Positions 33,785-45,723 of a stretch of 64,000 nt of DNA are shown one piece after another. Origin of the DNA: Gnetum montanum (Eukaryota; Streptophyta; Gnetopsida; Gnetales; Gnetaceae). The stretch spans positions 789,065 to 853,064 of the forward strand of contig MNCI01004661.1 of the NCBI GenBank assembly GCA_015680685.1, given 5' to 3'. How positions within the stretch are numbered: the stretch's first letter is position 1; the number at the start of each line of letters is the position of its first letter. Made by a program: the position numbers and the translations under genes. The notes beneath the pieces were generated by a model. The model saw only the letters and a list, made by a program, of their open reading frames with translations. It did no database searches and had not been told where the DNA came from.

Positions 33785-34111
33785 CTGTAATCACATAGGA
33801 TCAATTATTAGTAAGGTTGTTTAGCAAAATTTAATTATCTTATCTTATACCTTACTCATTTCCTTTGATGAATTCAATGCTTGCTTAGTGTTATTTAGAG
33901 TTAGAAAGTTTCAAGAAAATCCCTCCCCCCCCCCCCCCCAAAGTTTTAATGTTGGGCCCAATTTGATCAGGTGAAATAATTTCCATGGTTTGGGTGAAGA
34001 AATAAAATTAATTTGGCATATTTTTTTAGCATTTCTTAAGGTCACTTATCCCTTATGATATCCCTCGAGCAATAGCAAATTTTGAAAAAGTTACATACAA
34101 CTTGGAGTGTA

Positions 34112-34130
34112 CCCTTCCCCCACAACTAAG
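34112..34130 (-). promoter_or_regulatory. Internal polypurine tract of element C
   Basis: On - CTTAGTTGTGGGGGAAGGG, aligned with the 19192-19209 tract of element A. Confidence 0.4.
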
Positions 34131-34308
34131 TTAAACACTCTAGGTTTAAGTACGTTCAATCAGAACAAGAATTGGTGCATTAATGAGCAAGATATTGATG
34201 TTTGAATGATATGTGCTTAGAGTGTGAGAATTTGTGGAAGAAAATTGCAACAACTTCCCTCACGTGAATAGTTGAAAATGATGTTGACGCATGCAAGGGG
34301 GTGGTCAT

Positions 34309-34390
34309 CCATATATATAGATTTTATAGACACAATATTGTATACGTGATAGTGTGGACCTGATACTAGGTACCCAATATTGCATCCCTT
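34309..34390 (-). promoter_or_regulatory. Candidate internal promoter of element C
   Basis: On - the order is CAATATTG, GTATCAGGT, ACTATCACGTATAC, CAATATTG, TATAAAATC, TATATATATGG. This is the arrangement of the LTR promoter of the same element (GATATC palindromes, ATCAGGT, then TATA), although diverged. It stands about 0.5 kb before the ORF3 ATG. A promoter for ORF3 is an inference. Confidence 0.4.
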
Positions 34391-35784
34391 CTAAAATAGG
34401 GTACTTGCCAAAATTGATGAATTTTTAAAGTTTCACGGCCAAGAATGAAGGATGTAAGGTAAATTTGAAAGATCTAAGGTAATGTTGAGTAGACCTAAAG
34501 GTACCAAAAGTGTAATGAAGTGGAATTTTACAATGAAGTTCATGAATAGGGTGAGGAAAAGGATATGTAGTGGTGCACAAGAATGTTTGAATTGAAATGA
34601 TGATAAAGGAAAAGATAAATTTAGCAATGCAATACTTAGAGGGTATAAGATGATGTGGTGATGTGCAATGAGTGCAAATTACAAAAGTTACACAAGTGGG
34701 TCCTCCCCAAAGCAGGTTCCTACCTATCATGCCCTTACATAACCACACCTTAAAATGTCCTTAGGCACTAGAAGGGTTAAATGTAATTTGCACTAGTGTA
34801 AAAAAACACACACATATTAAATACCACCATGCTAAGGTATGATTTCTATGCCACAGAAGACATAGTTAGAAATACTTGACAGTGCGCTGAAATGAATCAT
34901 AGAAGGGACTACCGAAATTGGGACGTGAGGTAATTGACCCTAGGCACAATGAATCCTGAGTGTGGGGCATGATTAATGTATCATTAGCCCTTCACTCCAA
35001 AATCAAGATCAAATCCATGCCTCTGATTAGTGACATCGCATTGTTTCATCCAATGATGGACAACCATAAGAGCACCACGACAACAAGGCGTGCGATCACT
35101 TGGTGTTTTTTCTAAGGAAGGAGTAATCTAGAATTTCTCTGTGGAACATTTTTCTTGATATTTTCTTTTTTATTCTTTTATTTTCTCTTTCTTTTCTTGT
35201 TCTTCACTTGGCTGCCTTAGCACTTTGTCATTTCCAACGGTGATCTGGAGAAGCCACCAACCTTTAGGCATGGTTGCATGTCTTTCTAGTGGGACCCTCT
35301 AGAATAGCATTGAGTGCCTTTATCACAAATTGTACTCCGATTTTTTGTTAGATCTACAAGGATCTTAGTACAACCAAGCTACATGATAGCACCTACAAAT
35401 GTCACTAAAGAGAATCCACAAGTCCCCTTAATGTCACACCATGGCCATTCCTACTTAGTCCATCATTTTTTTTTGCTCTAGACATAATGAGTACAAAGTT
35501 ACTTTTAAGTTTTAATGATGATAAGAATATTATCATACCTAGAGTAGAACCTATTATTAATAGAATGGGTGGGTGGATGTTGGGGGTCACTGTTCAAATA
35601 ATTAGTCACTCATGACTTAATAGCATAGAACACACCTCAGCTGATGAGTCACATGAGTATTTTATTCACCAATGAGATTACCATCAAAAAGGTAAAAACA
35701 ATAATTTAGAAAAGTGAAAAACTAGAAAATAACAAAAAAAAATTAAAATCAAAGAAAAGGAAAAACATTTACTAATTTTTCTTA

Positions 35785-38167
35785 TTAGAATTGGGGGTGG
35801 GGGGGAGGGGGGGAGGGATATCCCCCATGGCTAAACCTTTGAGTATGGCTAGAATTAATAAATGAAAAATTTGGATCTAGGCATGTTGGAAACATTGGGG
35901 TTTGATCATATCCAAACCACTGGGTGTCTTTTGATGTGGTGGTAGGAATGTATCCAAATTGGGATTCACACAGTTGATTGAAGTAGGCATAGTGGGGTAG
36001 ATTATAAGATGTGGTCATGTGATTAGGAGTTGACTCACTATGGCACCCATGACCATAAGATGGTATGTAAGGATTGATATGTCTCCCCACATTGTTATAT
36101 TCATTAGGATGCATGGTTTTTGGAGCATTAATTAATGACCCATATGAGGTCATATGAGGTGTTGAGTTAGAGGAGGAAGATGCATCATAGTGCTAGGCTT
36201 GAGCTGAGTTGGAGGATGCGGTGGTTTTGGAATTGTGCCATCTATTTCTATAGTCATGCCTAAAGAAAGGATGCTTTCAACATTGTGGAGGACCTCCACT
36301 ACTATTGATAGTAGCAACACAAGTAATGTTTGTGGGTTGGTGCTGTGGTGAAAAACCTTCTGGCACAACTAGTGATGATGTAGAAGGAGGTGAAGGATGA
36401 GAATATTGAGGCTAAGGAGAAGTGGAAGGAACCTGAGGTGGTGATCTCGTGGGAGAGGACATGGGTTGATAGTACTCAGGAGAATGATAATGATGAGGTG
36501 AAGTAGAGGATGTTGCTCCAGTTGGAAAAACAAGGTGTTGAACATAATAAGCACTTGGTGTCAGGGCATACGAAGGGTGTGGTTTATTTAGTGGTGGCCT
36601 CCCCCACGATTGGCAGTTTTGCCACTACGGTTGGACATAGTACTTATGTACAAAATCTGGATGTAACATTCCTCTCCACTACTCATGTAAATGAGACAAT
36701 ACTAGGCATTGACTTTTGGGGTGATCGTACAAACACACAACACATTGATACTTATTATTTGCAGTTGAGTTCCTATCCTTATTTTCTTCAACCCTTCTTC
36801 CCAATTGACAAATGGTGTTTTGTCCTATTTCTAAGTTTCGCATCCTCTGTTCATTCTGGTTTTCAGAGTGATCTTGAATGGTTCTACCTTTGATAAGATT
36901 TGTGTATTCCCTACATTTTTCATGTACCCATTATATCATTTTACTGATCTTTGCCTCAATCTCATCTAGTGATTTGAATATTGGCAAAGATGGAGATGAT
37001 TCCACCTCCTTGAGGTGAGTTGATTTCTCCTCATCATGGACCTTTGTTATTTTAATATTTTGGTCCTGTTGAGATCTTTCAACATTCTTCCATTTGGCTA
37101 TTTCTCCTTCTTCTTTTGTTACCTGTTTAATAGCTCTTGGAATCAGTGGGTTCATAGTTCATACAGCTGTCCTAGGGCATACATCCCTAGGGTCTCCCTT
37201 ATTTCATTACAGAGCCCATCCATGATGTGATACATTAGCCTCTCCTTTGAGAACCCATGGGCTGGGTAGTTGTTTAACAATGAGTAATATCTTTCTAAGG
37301 CCATGTCCAAGGGTTCATGTTTCCCTTGTTTCCATTCTTGGATTTGTCTCCTCAAGGCTGACACTCTTGCACAAGTTTGATACCTTTCATTAAAGAGTTC
37401 TACCATTGTTGGCCAATGGAAAATTGATTTGGAATTTAAATACCTATACCATACTTTTGCTTGGCCAATGAGTGCCATAGGAAAGAGCTGAAGTCTTTTC
37501 CACCCATTATCAATGTTGTTCCATGCATAGGAATCATAGAAGGCTTGTAAATGATGTTGCAGATCTAAATCATAGCCTCCTGAAAACTTGGGAAAGTAGT
37601 TTAAATCAAGCCTGGGTAGACAACTTTCCTTGCGATGCCTATGGGATATTTGAATAGCCTCTTGTATATACATTAGGCTCTTAGTGGCTAGTAGGGGTTC
37701 ATTGTCACTAAGTAGGTTATGAGTTTGTGAGTTAGGACGATGTTGTCTTTGTTCATGTTGGCATTCCTAACTTTGTCTGTGGGTTTGATTTTTATTTCTA
37801 CACTGACCCCTTGAGAAATGGTCATTTGTATCATGACCTGACATTGAAGGAGCATAGGAAGAGGAAGAACCGAAAGACTCATCATGACTTTTGTAAGTCT
37901 CCCAATCATCCCTGAATAAATTCTTGTTAACCATTGAGAAGGTCCTAGGCCTTACAGGCCCCTCATTCTATGGGATGTCCCATCCTCACTAAAGGTGGTT
38001 GAGTTGGATGACAAGAGTCCTTGAATATTGTTTGGGTGTTCATGAACATATGAGACTCCTACATAAGATTGAGTACTCCAAACTTTTTTGTTGTCATAAA
38101 TTGCATTGGTTCTCCAATGAATTGCCTCGCTAGTTGTTGCATTAACATTATCGTGTGAAAGAGACAT
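35785..38167 (-). pseudogene. gag of element C
   Basis: ATG at 38165-38167 (MSLSHDNVN...AIHWRTN). The best kept part is 37152-37673: LDLQHHLQAFYDSYAW, GQAKVWYRYLNSKS, ELFNERYQTCARVSALR and ERYYSLLNNYPAHGF, the Athila/Tat capsid core. Then a Lys/Glu-rich helix. Near 36720-36760 a degenerate form of the C-x6-HPKG-x-C-x4-H motif survives. A Pro/His/Tyr-rich tail ends at 35785. Closest relative in the window is gag of element A. Confidence 0.75.
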
Positions 38168-38269
38168 TGTTGTGACTTATTTGCAATTAATTTTCATTTG
38201 GAAAGATATATCGTTAATTCTTTGTTACTGTGATCTTGTATGATATAATGATCTAAATAACTAGCATCG

Positions 38270-38288
38270 TCACCAGCAACAATGTCAA
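38270..38288 (-). promoter_or_regulatory. Primer binding site of element C (degenerate)
   Basis: On - TTGACATTGTTGCTGGTGA directly after the 5' LTR; an aged form of TTGGCACCATTGCCAGGGA. Confidence 0.55.
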
Positions 38289-39126
38289 TGATGAGCAACG
38301 AGGTACCCCTACGCTCAACCGTATAAATATGAGCATATACACATGATCCAGTTGAACTCCACAGACAAACTAGTTGTGGCACCTAGATGGTTACACATTG
38401 ATCACAGTTCGTTAGCTTCCTAACTAGACTATTATTTTCTTTGTCACATATGGTTTAGTCCAGAGTGAGGTGTATGATGTGGTTTCTAATACTATGCTAC
38501 TCCTAGAGATAATGAGAAATAACTTGATTAAACTAATAATAAATATGAAGTAAAATCTAAGCTAGCCTAAGTGTGATGAGCATCCATCCTTAATCATCCA
38601 TACACATCTTGGACCTCATGTACTACCTCTGAGATTACCAAGTGCACATTACTTGAGTACTAATAGCTATGCTATTGGGTCACCAAGTAGTTACACTTAA
38701 ATATTTGTGATTAAGGCATACTCATTCCGCATTAACAACATGAATAGTAAATAATGATAAATAAATATTAAATAAGAAAACAATAAATAATAATTAACAA
38801 TTAAAGAATTAAAAGATAAGTGAATGTTGCAATGATGGAGTAATCTCGATCTTTATTGCTGGTTGTGTGTGTGTCCAAGTACCTCACACTCAAACAAAGG
38901 TTCTGTACAATTACAAACATCACACTGTGGGCATGCACTTGGGAAAGAACTGAAAACTAATAAAAAGACTTGACTCTAAAGACTTACCAACTAACTTCCT
39001 TCCTGTGCACCTGAATGCTATATTTATAGGCCTACATAGGAATCATGATATCGTGTATTCAATATCGTTATCCAAGTTGCGATATCACATACCTGATATC
39101 GGGGCCTAGCAAACCACAATTCATCA
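38289..39126 (-). repeat. 5' LTR of element C
   Basis: 838 bp. On - it starts TGATGAATTGTGG, with GATATC, GTGATATCGC, CGATATTG and CGATATC units (39045-39105), TATA box GCCTATAAATATAGC (39019-39033) and AATAAAGAT (about 38851-38859). Confidence 0.85.
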
Positions 39127-39780
39127 CTTACCAAAAAAAAATGAAAAAAATAAAACCTATCCAACTAACCATAAATGCAAGATTGCCCAAGATGAAGATT
39201 ACTCCAAGTATATCTATGAAGAAGATCACTTATAGAAGCATCATCCACATGTTTATGATAAAGCTTTTTCTTAAAATTAGACCACTTTTTATACTCATTT
39301 GTTGGTAATAAAAAAATCACAATTCCCAAGTTATCATCAAAAAGTTTTGTCATATTAAAATCACCTCCAAAAATCCAAGGAGCAAAGGAAAGAGAAACTT
39401 CAACTTTCTACCATAATAAGGCACATTCTGTAGAATCATTAGGAGCATAAACTAAACATATACCAAAAGGGCCATGTGAGAAGGAGAAGATCATCCATAT
39501 AACTCTGGCACCAAAATTAGAACCACTCTGTATAACTTTATCTTTCCAATAAAAGAAAAAAATAATGGCAACATCACCTTTTCCACACTTATGTGACGTA
39601 GCAATAACTAATAAGTGAGAAAGAAACCAATGAACTAAAAACGATTAATGTTTGACTAAAATATTACTTTTTTCAAAAAGAATAAAATCAAAAGAAATAT
39701 GTAAACTAAAAAAAATTTCTTGCACATTTATGCCAAAGCCAATTAGTCAAGCCTTAGACATTCCGAGATAAGATATTCAT
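39127..39780 (-). pseudogene. LINE ORF2: endonuclease part
   Basis: On - the frame starts at 39780 with MNILSRNV*GL, the 'MNILSWNVRGL' start of plant LINE endonucleases with W to R and R to stop. Further on are ICLVYAPN (near 39435), PWIFGGDFNM (about 39347-39380) and a D-D-ASISDLL...YTWSN part, which match the GDFN and TWSN motifs of the apurinic endonuclease domain. The catalytic Asp/Asn of GGDFN are kept. The sequence runs to the insertion site of C and resumes at 29916. Confidence 0.75.
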
Positions 39781-40931
39781 GGGCAAGCAGAGGGAGTATC
39801 TCGTGAAAAATCCTTAGAAAATTCTAAATTTCAAGTATCTACTTCTATAGCATGTAAGAAAATAACAAAAGAGTTTCTTGTAGTAACTATTGAAGCATAA
39901 TTAATTACTAAGGAAGAAATAACTCTTTTCCACCCATTGACTTCCATAAACTCATGATTTTTAACTAAGTCCTGAAATGATTTTGAAGAGATAGCTTATT
40001 TTTAAGAAGCTATCTTGATTATTGAAGAAAATTATAATATGTGTAATTGCTTGGAAGGATTAGAAGAGGATGAATATTTACAAACATTTCTAGAAGAGGT
40101 TCCAAGATTAAATTTTTCTAATGGTGGATGGAATTCTAGAATAGATAATGAATATTTGTTTTTGAAGCTTAGCTAATTATTTTTTCTTGGCCAATAAGAG
40201 ACATGCAAAAATATGATACTCAAGCCCAATTATAATAGATGTGGGAATTAGAAAGATAAAAATAATCTACTTTTTAAATAAATGCTTTACCACTTGTTCC
40301 AAGGCTTAAAAAGTTCTTCCTTTGTGAGATATCAAGTTCCATACAATAGCAACAGAAATGACTATGATTAACCTCAATTCCATGATCTCAAATTATCTAA
40401 CCTAGCATACACACTATGTCCCTCTCCATAGTAGAAAATATTAAGAGATGATTCGATAGCTTGAGATAACAAAAATAATATTATAAGATAGATTGTTAAC
40501 ATTAAAATCAAATTTTCATGCTCACATAATAAGAGTTTCAATACATAGTAGAAAAATTTGAATCAAAAGAGCCTTCTCAATTTAGGAGGCATCAGATAGT
40601 TCCATAAGAATAAATTTATGGGCATAATAACAATCATGAAAAACCTAGATAACTTAGGAATAAAAAATATTTTTAACATAGCCATATTCACTGTATAAGG
40701 TAAAAAAATAATAATTTTATGAAAAATGAAACAAGTAGCATAATCTTTTGAAATAGCATCAAGAACATCATTTGGAAGGTTAAAAAAAATAGTAGGGATA
40801 TTTGAAGCATCTTCATTATAAGAAGAAGTAAAAGCGTTGGGCGAATCTCCCATGGAGATGTTTGAAAGAAGCCCTAAAAGTGTTGACTCTATCTCTACTT
40901 TCACTAGCCATCTTAGAACTCTTTTCTCCAT
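39781..40931 (-). pseudogene. LINE ORF1-like remnant upstream of ORF2
   Basis: Open on - from an ATG at 40929-40931 to 40563, then broken. It reads NLPNDVLDAISKDYATCFIF and NMAMLKIFFIPKLSRFF. It lies directly upstream of the ORF2 endonuclease start, so an ORF1 role (RNA-binding protein of the LINE) is inferred from position. I do not see a clear DUF4283 or CCHC motif. Confidence 0.45.
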
Positions 40932-41249
40932 CAAGAAACTTCTTCTTTCATCTTCAAGAAAATCCCTTTCACTATCCTTTTTTTTATTTTGCCAAGAAAT
41001 ATAGTCTTATGAGTCTAAACTCCAATATTTTTAAAATTTAATGTGTATTTTATATCATTTTTGTATTTTAAAGTTTTGTGTTAGGGTTGGAGAGGAGGGT
41101 TCCAAAATAAAAAAATAAATAATAATATTAAAAAAACATTAGATCATCAAAGATAAAGTCTAAATATAAAGCCTAAATGGTTTTGATATTTCTCCAGCAA
41201 TTTTTTGCACTTTAATTTTTCTCTTGAAGATCTAATTTTGTTAGAATTC

Positions 41250-42335
41250 TCTTATGAAGGATTATATATTTCTCCCATCTTCTTCAAATAATGTTAAAAT
41301 TTCTACTTCTTTTATTGATATAAAAATTTCTATTGATTCCCAAAATGTAGATTTACAAACTTGTAAAGAAAAAAGTTGTGACGCCTTCTTCCAGTTATGT
41401 TGATGTAACTAAGACATCTAATTTTGTTCTTACTAATGATGTATATGACTTATTGGTTGCTAATATTTCATCATAATATATGTTCATTTATATTTTGGGT
41501 TACCTACCTCGTAATTGAAGTTTCATTTCACAACTAAACAATGTGATGAAAAACATGACATTCAAGTCCTTCATACTAGGTATTATTCTTATTTTCTTTC
41601 AACTTGTTGAGTTAGGTAATGCTTTGGTGGTGCATCATGCCCTAAATATAGGATCTTTTATACATAAGTATTCAGTGTTGATCATTTGTAAGTGGGCTCT
41701 AGATTTTGATTTACAATATGAACAATATGCTAAAGTTCCATATTGTGTCATGTTATATAATATTCTATTGATTTTTTAGAAAGGTGAGCAAGAAATTATT
41801 AATCTTCTTGGTTCCATTAAGCATATGAAGTTTATTTTTATAACTTTTGATTTTCATACATGTTTTTATTTTTATTTTGTTGAAATCAATCTTATCAATT
41901 GTAAAAGGAAATTGGTATTACAGGCAAGAGAAAATACTTATCTTTAGCCAATTACATATTATAATCTTCCTAATTCTTACAACTTTTGCTATCATGAAGG
42001 ACATTTGTTTAATGCTTGTCTTTTCTGATCAAGAAAAAAGATTCTAAAGAAAAGAAAAAATGCATTGAAGTTGAAAATAAGAGAAAACAATATGAATTTG
42101 AAGGTATGGAAAATCAAGTTAGTGTCAACAATAAGAATACTCAACTAGCAATAAAGAATCTAGAGAAGAAAAAAACTCTTATGTATAATTTTAGTACTAG
42201 ACAAAGTGTTAAGAAACTTGGGTAGATAGCTCATAAGGCAAAATTCTATTTAACTAATAGGAATACTATTAACTCAAATATTAAAATTGGTATGAACAAG
42301 AAGGTTACAACTGATAGTGAAGATTCTTAACATTA
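41250..42335 (+). pseudogene. Second LINE ORF1 remnant (DUF4283 type with zinc knuckle)
   Basis: On + the frame, with shifts, reads ILGYLPRN, SFIHKYSVLIICKWALDFDL, EQYAKVPYCVMLYNIL and later YFVEINL, PITYYNLPNSYNFCYHEGHL and FNACLF. This follows DUF4283 ('KWxxDFDxxxExxxxVPxWVxLxNLP') and then a CCHC-type knuckle (C-x-x-H/C-x4-H-x4-C) near 41975-42025. A Lys-rich tail follows to 42330. Orientation is opposite to the LINE at 39-41 kb, so this is a separate copy. No endonuclease follows it. Confidence 0.6.
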
Positions 42336-43564
42336 GATTTATAACAAGTGATGAGGTGAAGATCTTCCATAAGTACTGTCACTTTTTTTCTTTAATACAA
42401 ATATTGGCATTAAGCCAAATCTCTCTATCTCAAATCCTTTTTCTATTTTAAGTTCAAGCATGGATATTAAAAACTAATGTAAATTTTGTTAAAACTAGGA
42501 CCTTCCTCCCTACTAATAACTAATTTTCTTCACGTATATCTTTTTTCAAAGTATTAGTTATAAGTTTGTTGTGACATCTCATTCCTAGATGTTGTAAAAA
42601 CATGATTGTTCATCACTTAATCCATCACATTTGTAAGTAATATAATGAAAATATCATAAATTACTTTAATAAATAAATAAATGGTAAATAAATAACTAGC
42701 ACATAGAATAGGAAAGAAAATAAAAATATAATATTATTAATTAGAGTCATTTACTATAACACCCTTTGGGTTATCTTTCCATGCCACTTAGGCCTTAGAG
42801 GCAATCCACGCCATCATGGTTAAGTTGTCTAGTTGAAGGGGTGATCAATTCCTCGTTCTGCTTCACTTGATGTTGATCACTTGCCTTTTCAAGCTCCACA
42901 ACTCCATGCCCAACATGATCTCTAAACCTAACCTTAAAGGGTATAGGTCAAACCCATTCCCAAGGGATACATGAATAATTGTAACTCCTCATAATGATGC
43001 ATCCCTTCGTTTGAAGGTTACTTACACTTTTACAATATTTTTCTACCCTTATCAAGGGACTAGACATTACAATTGGACATGTGAGTACATGGTTCTAAAA
43101 TTAGAAATTTTTTTCTTTATATATATATATATTAATGATGTCTACTTAGTGTCAATCTTGTGATGTACTCTGAATTCTATTTTTTCATTATTAATATATT
43201 TTAGGGGTTCAGTACCCTAAAGAAAAAGCCCAATAATTTTGGAGATGCTTTTTATGTTTTCATCGTTACAACCAATCTTGAAAAACCTCCCTATTGGATT
43301 AAGAAAAGGATCAGGCCTTATTCTTATTCAAAAGAGCCCTCATGAGTTTTCACTTCTTACTAAATAGTTTCATGTAAAGAAAAGAAGAAAACTCTTTCTA
43401 AAGACAATATGTTAATAAAAAGTAAAGAATAAATAGCAACAAAAGTTGAAAGCTTCCTATCCTTAAGCCTTAAAAATAAAAATAAAATTCATATTGTAGC
43501 AAATAAATTAATTTTTTAGATTTCACTAGGAGTTTTCTTACTTTAAGTTGTAGCAAAAAAGTGA
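42336..43564. other. Unassigned AT-rich sequence
   Basis: No frame I can support. It contains TAAATAAATAAATGG (about 42670), an AT microsatellite (TATATATATATATAT, about 43117-43131) and a somewhat GC-richer block at 42765-43075 of unknown origin. Confidence 0.3.
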
Positions 43565-43760
43565 AACATAGTTGATTGGTTGTATTGACACAACCTCATC
43601 AATGCATGGTCAATGAAGATGCATTGATGCTAATGTAGTCAAGCCTATTTAAATGCAGGTACCAAACCACATTTATGACACATTAAGTCCATAGTGAAGC
43701 AATGCTCTTATACTTAGGATTAGATACATTAAACAAAAGTCAATTAGTAGTCTTGTCCAT
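43565..43760 (+). repeat. LTR fragment of element D
   Basis: GCATTGATGCTAATGTAGTCA followed by a TATA-like CCTATTTAAATGC (43645-43668) aligns with the U3-TATA part of the F LTR read on - (57920-57975). Direct match of about 20 bases with one or two changes. Confidence 0.45.
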
Positions 43761-44084
43761 GAATGAAGTGCGCAAGCCACACATACAACATCATAACTTA
43801 AAGATAAGAAAAGTTAAATTCCAATGAAGAGATATGGTTCTTTATTGGAATCCCATGCACATATCCCAACAAAAAAAATTTCAAATGCTATGGGAAGGAC
43901 CTTATATTATTTGTGCAACTTTTGCATTTGGGGTCATGACAATTTATCATTCTTTTACCCCAAAAAAGTAGTTTCTAGTACACATTCAACAAGTAAAACC
44001 TTTCCTAGAGTCAAGGGTAACCAGTGGCAAGAATACCTTAACTGATGGCCAAGCACATTCTATCTTTTTGATCTTCTCCTTCCA

Positions 44085-44103
44085 ACTCAGTCATGGGGGA
44101 GAT
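44085..44103 (+). promoter_or_regulatory. Internal polypurine tract 1 of element D
   Basis: ACTCAGTCATGGGGGAGAT; counterpart of 25331-25349 in B. Confidence 0.45.
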
Positions 44104-45486
44104 GATCATCCATACTAATATTATGTGCTCCTTAGTTTTTTAACTTTTTGTTTTATGCTATTTTTTATACATTTTCAATTTTCATGAATATTTTGCAACT
44201 TATTATATATTTTTTCCTTTGTTTATTTTTCCTTATGTTATGTTTTCTTCTTTGTTATTCATAAAAAAATCTTGCATTTTTGCCCTAGCTGCTATTACTG
44301 AAAGTGAATTTAAAACTATACTTCATGTTTGAATCAATTATTTAATGAATAGATTTTATTTTAAGATTATGACATTAATTAATAGAGCATTAATTTTTTG
44401 ACAATATCAGGTAGTGAGTCCACATCATCTACCCATTCCACTCAATTCTATGGGGTTTTCCATCTTGGAAGCATGGGGTCCTTTCTTAATTGCAACTTAT
44501 AAAGAATCAATGATCTTGATACTTAATAGACTTAGAATAGACTAAGTGGAGTGGATAAGGGTATGGATTCAAGTGTTATGGGTATTGTCATTGGTCTCTC
44601 ACCACTCTTATCATTGACCAATAATAGGAAGCATGTCTTTGCATGGTGTGGTTTCCATAAAAAAACATAGAAATTCAAAGCACATCTCTTAGACAATAAT
44701 GGGCTATAATCATTAGTTATGAGGTTGGAAAGGCATGTTACCCATATGTAAAGATATCTTGATAACTAAGGTCCTTCTTATCTTCCTACTTCTTTTTTCT
44801 TTTCTACTTGGAATTGTGGTTATTCCATGGGAGTAGCCATGAATTCTTGGAGGTTGGATGGTTTGAATATGAAAATGCAAAGTCTTTGGAAGTAGATGGA
44901 CTTGGTTTCACCTAAGGAGGGGACAATATTTGGTCATCTTAACCATATACACCACAAGTCCTTCATGTGACCAAGATGTGAGACTCCATTTCATTTTCCC
45001 TCTTCCATCCCTCTACTATTATCATCAACCACCTCACTACCTCATATCATTGTCAATTACTATGTCCATTTTGGTATCTCATAATCCTTTCACAATTTCT
45101 TACACAAATTTGATCTTTAGCTGATGATGATCATTCATCGTCCTTAGGGTCCATGAATTCCTTAGTATGAGGGCATGCAAGGACATTAATGACATGAGCC
45201 TGGTATGGGAAGGATCCACTTGCATAATTCTTGGTCTTGTTCAATTAAACTTCATATCCCTTGGTTATTTTGCATTTGATCCCCATCATTTTACAACATA
45301 AACTTCCAATTTTGCAACACCTTTGCATATTCATTTTTCTCCAAATCTCCTTTTCTAGGTCAATCTCATGCCCTCTTTGACATTTTATCATCATTTTCAG
45401 CTTTTTTGGCTTCCTTTGGACTCTCATTTTGTCTTAAAACTCCCCCAAAATACTTAGTTTTTTATGTTGAAAATTGTTGCATAGAA

Positions 45487-45554
45487 CTATGTTGACACAT
45501 CCCTGTTGACTTAGGCAGATGTGTTGACATAGTCCAAAAATAGTATATATATGC
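45487..45554 (+). promoter_or_regulatory. Candidate internal promoter of element D
   Basis: Three TGTTGAC repeats (45490, 45504, 45522), the outer two in a near-palindrome CTATGTTGACACATC ... GATGTGTTGACATAG, stand before TATATATATGC (45544-45554). The ORF3 start is about 0.42 kb downstream. The layout equals the internal promoter candidate of C, with other repeats. Confidence 0.4.
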
Positions 45555-45709
45555 ATCAACACTTAGCCTTTTTTTAACATTTTCCTTCCAACATAAGCAG
45601 AATTTTTGCCATTTTCATAGCCCAAAAACCTTCTAAGCGCTATAACTTACAAACCACTCATTTGATTTACCTTGTTCTTTGATCTTCTAGCTACTGAAGG
45701 TGAGCTTTT

Positions 45710-45723
45710 TATCATGGGGGTCA
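45710..45723 (+). promoter_or_regulatory. Internal polypurine tract 2 of element D
   Basis: TATCATGGGGGTCA preceded by CTACTGAAGGT; counterpart of 26860-26872 in B. Confidence 0.4.

Larger units (their letters stand above)
33785..35784 (-). other. Non-coding internal region of element C
   Basis: Occupies the pol position but shows no pol motif. Landmarks on -: a GGGAGGACCCACTTGTGTAA block (34696-34715), GATATC-like palindromes with TATA boxes (34309-34390), a TTAGTTGTGGGGGAAGGGT tract (34112-34130), a C15 run (33925-33939 on +) and the acceptor-like site at 33785. Confidence 0.55.
29917..39126 (-). mobile_element. Element C: Athila-like, gag plus long ORF3, no pol
   Basis: LTRs 29917-30768 (3') and 38289-39126 (5') on -. 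Duplication CCTAC (29912-29916) / CTTAC (39127-39131), one mismatch. The order on - is LTR, primer site, gag (38167 to 35785), about 2 kb non-coding with an internal TATA and palindromes, ORF3 (33784 to 30958), polypurine tract, LTR. No protease, RT or integrase. It is the same type as element A but keeps the full ORF3. It interrupts the LINE between endonuclease and RT. Confidence 0.88.
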
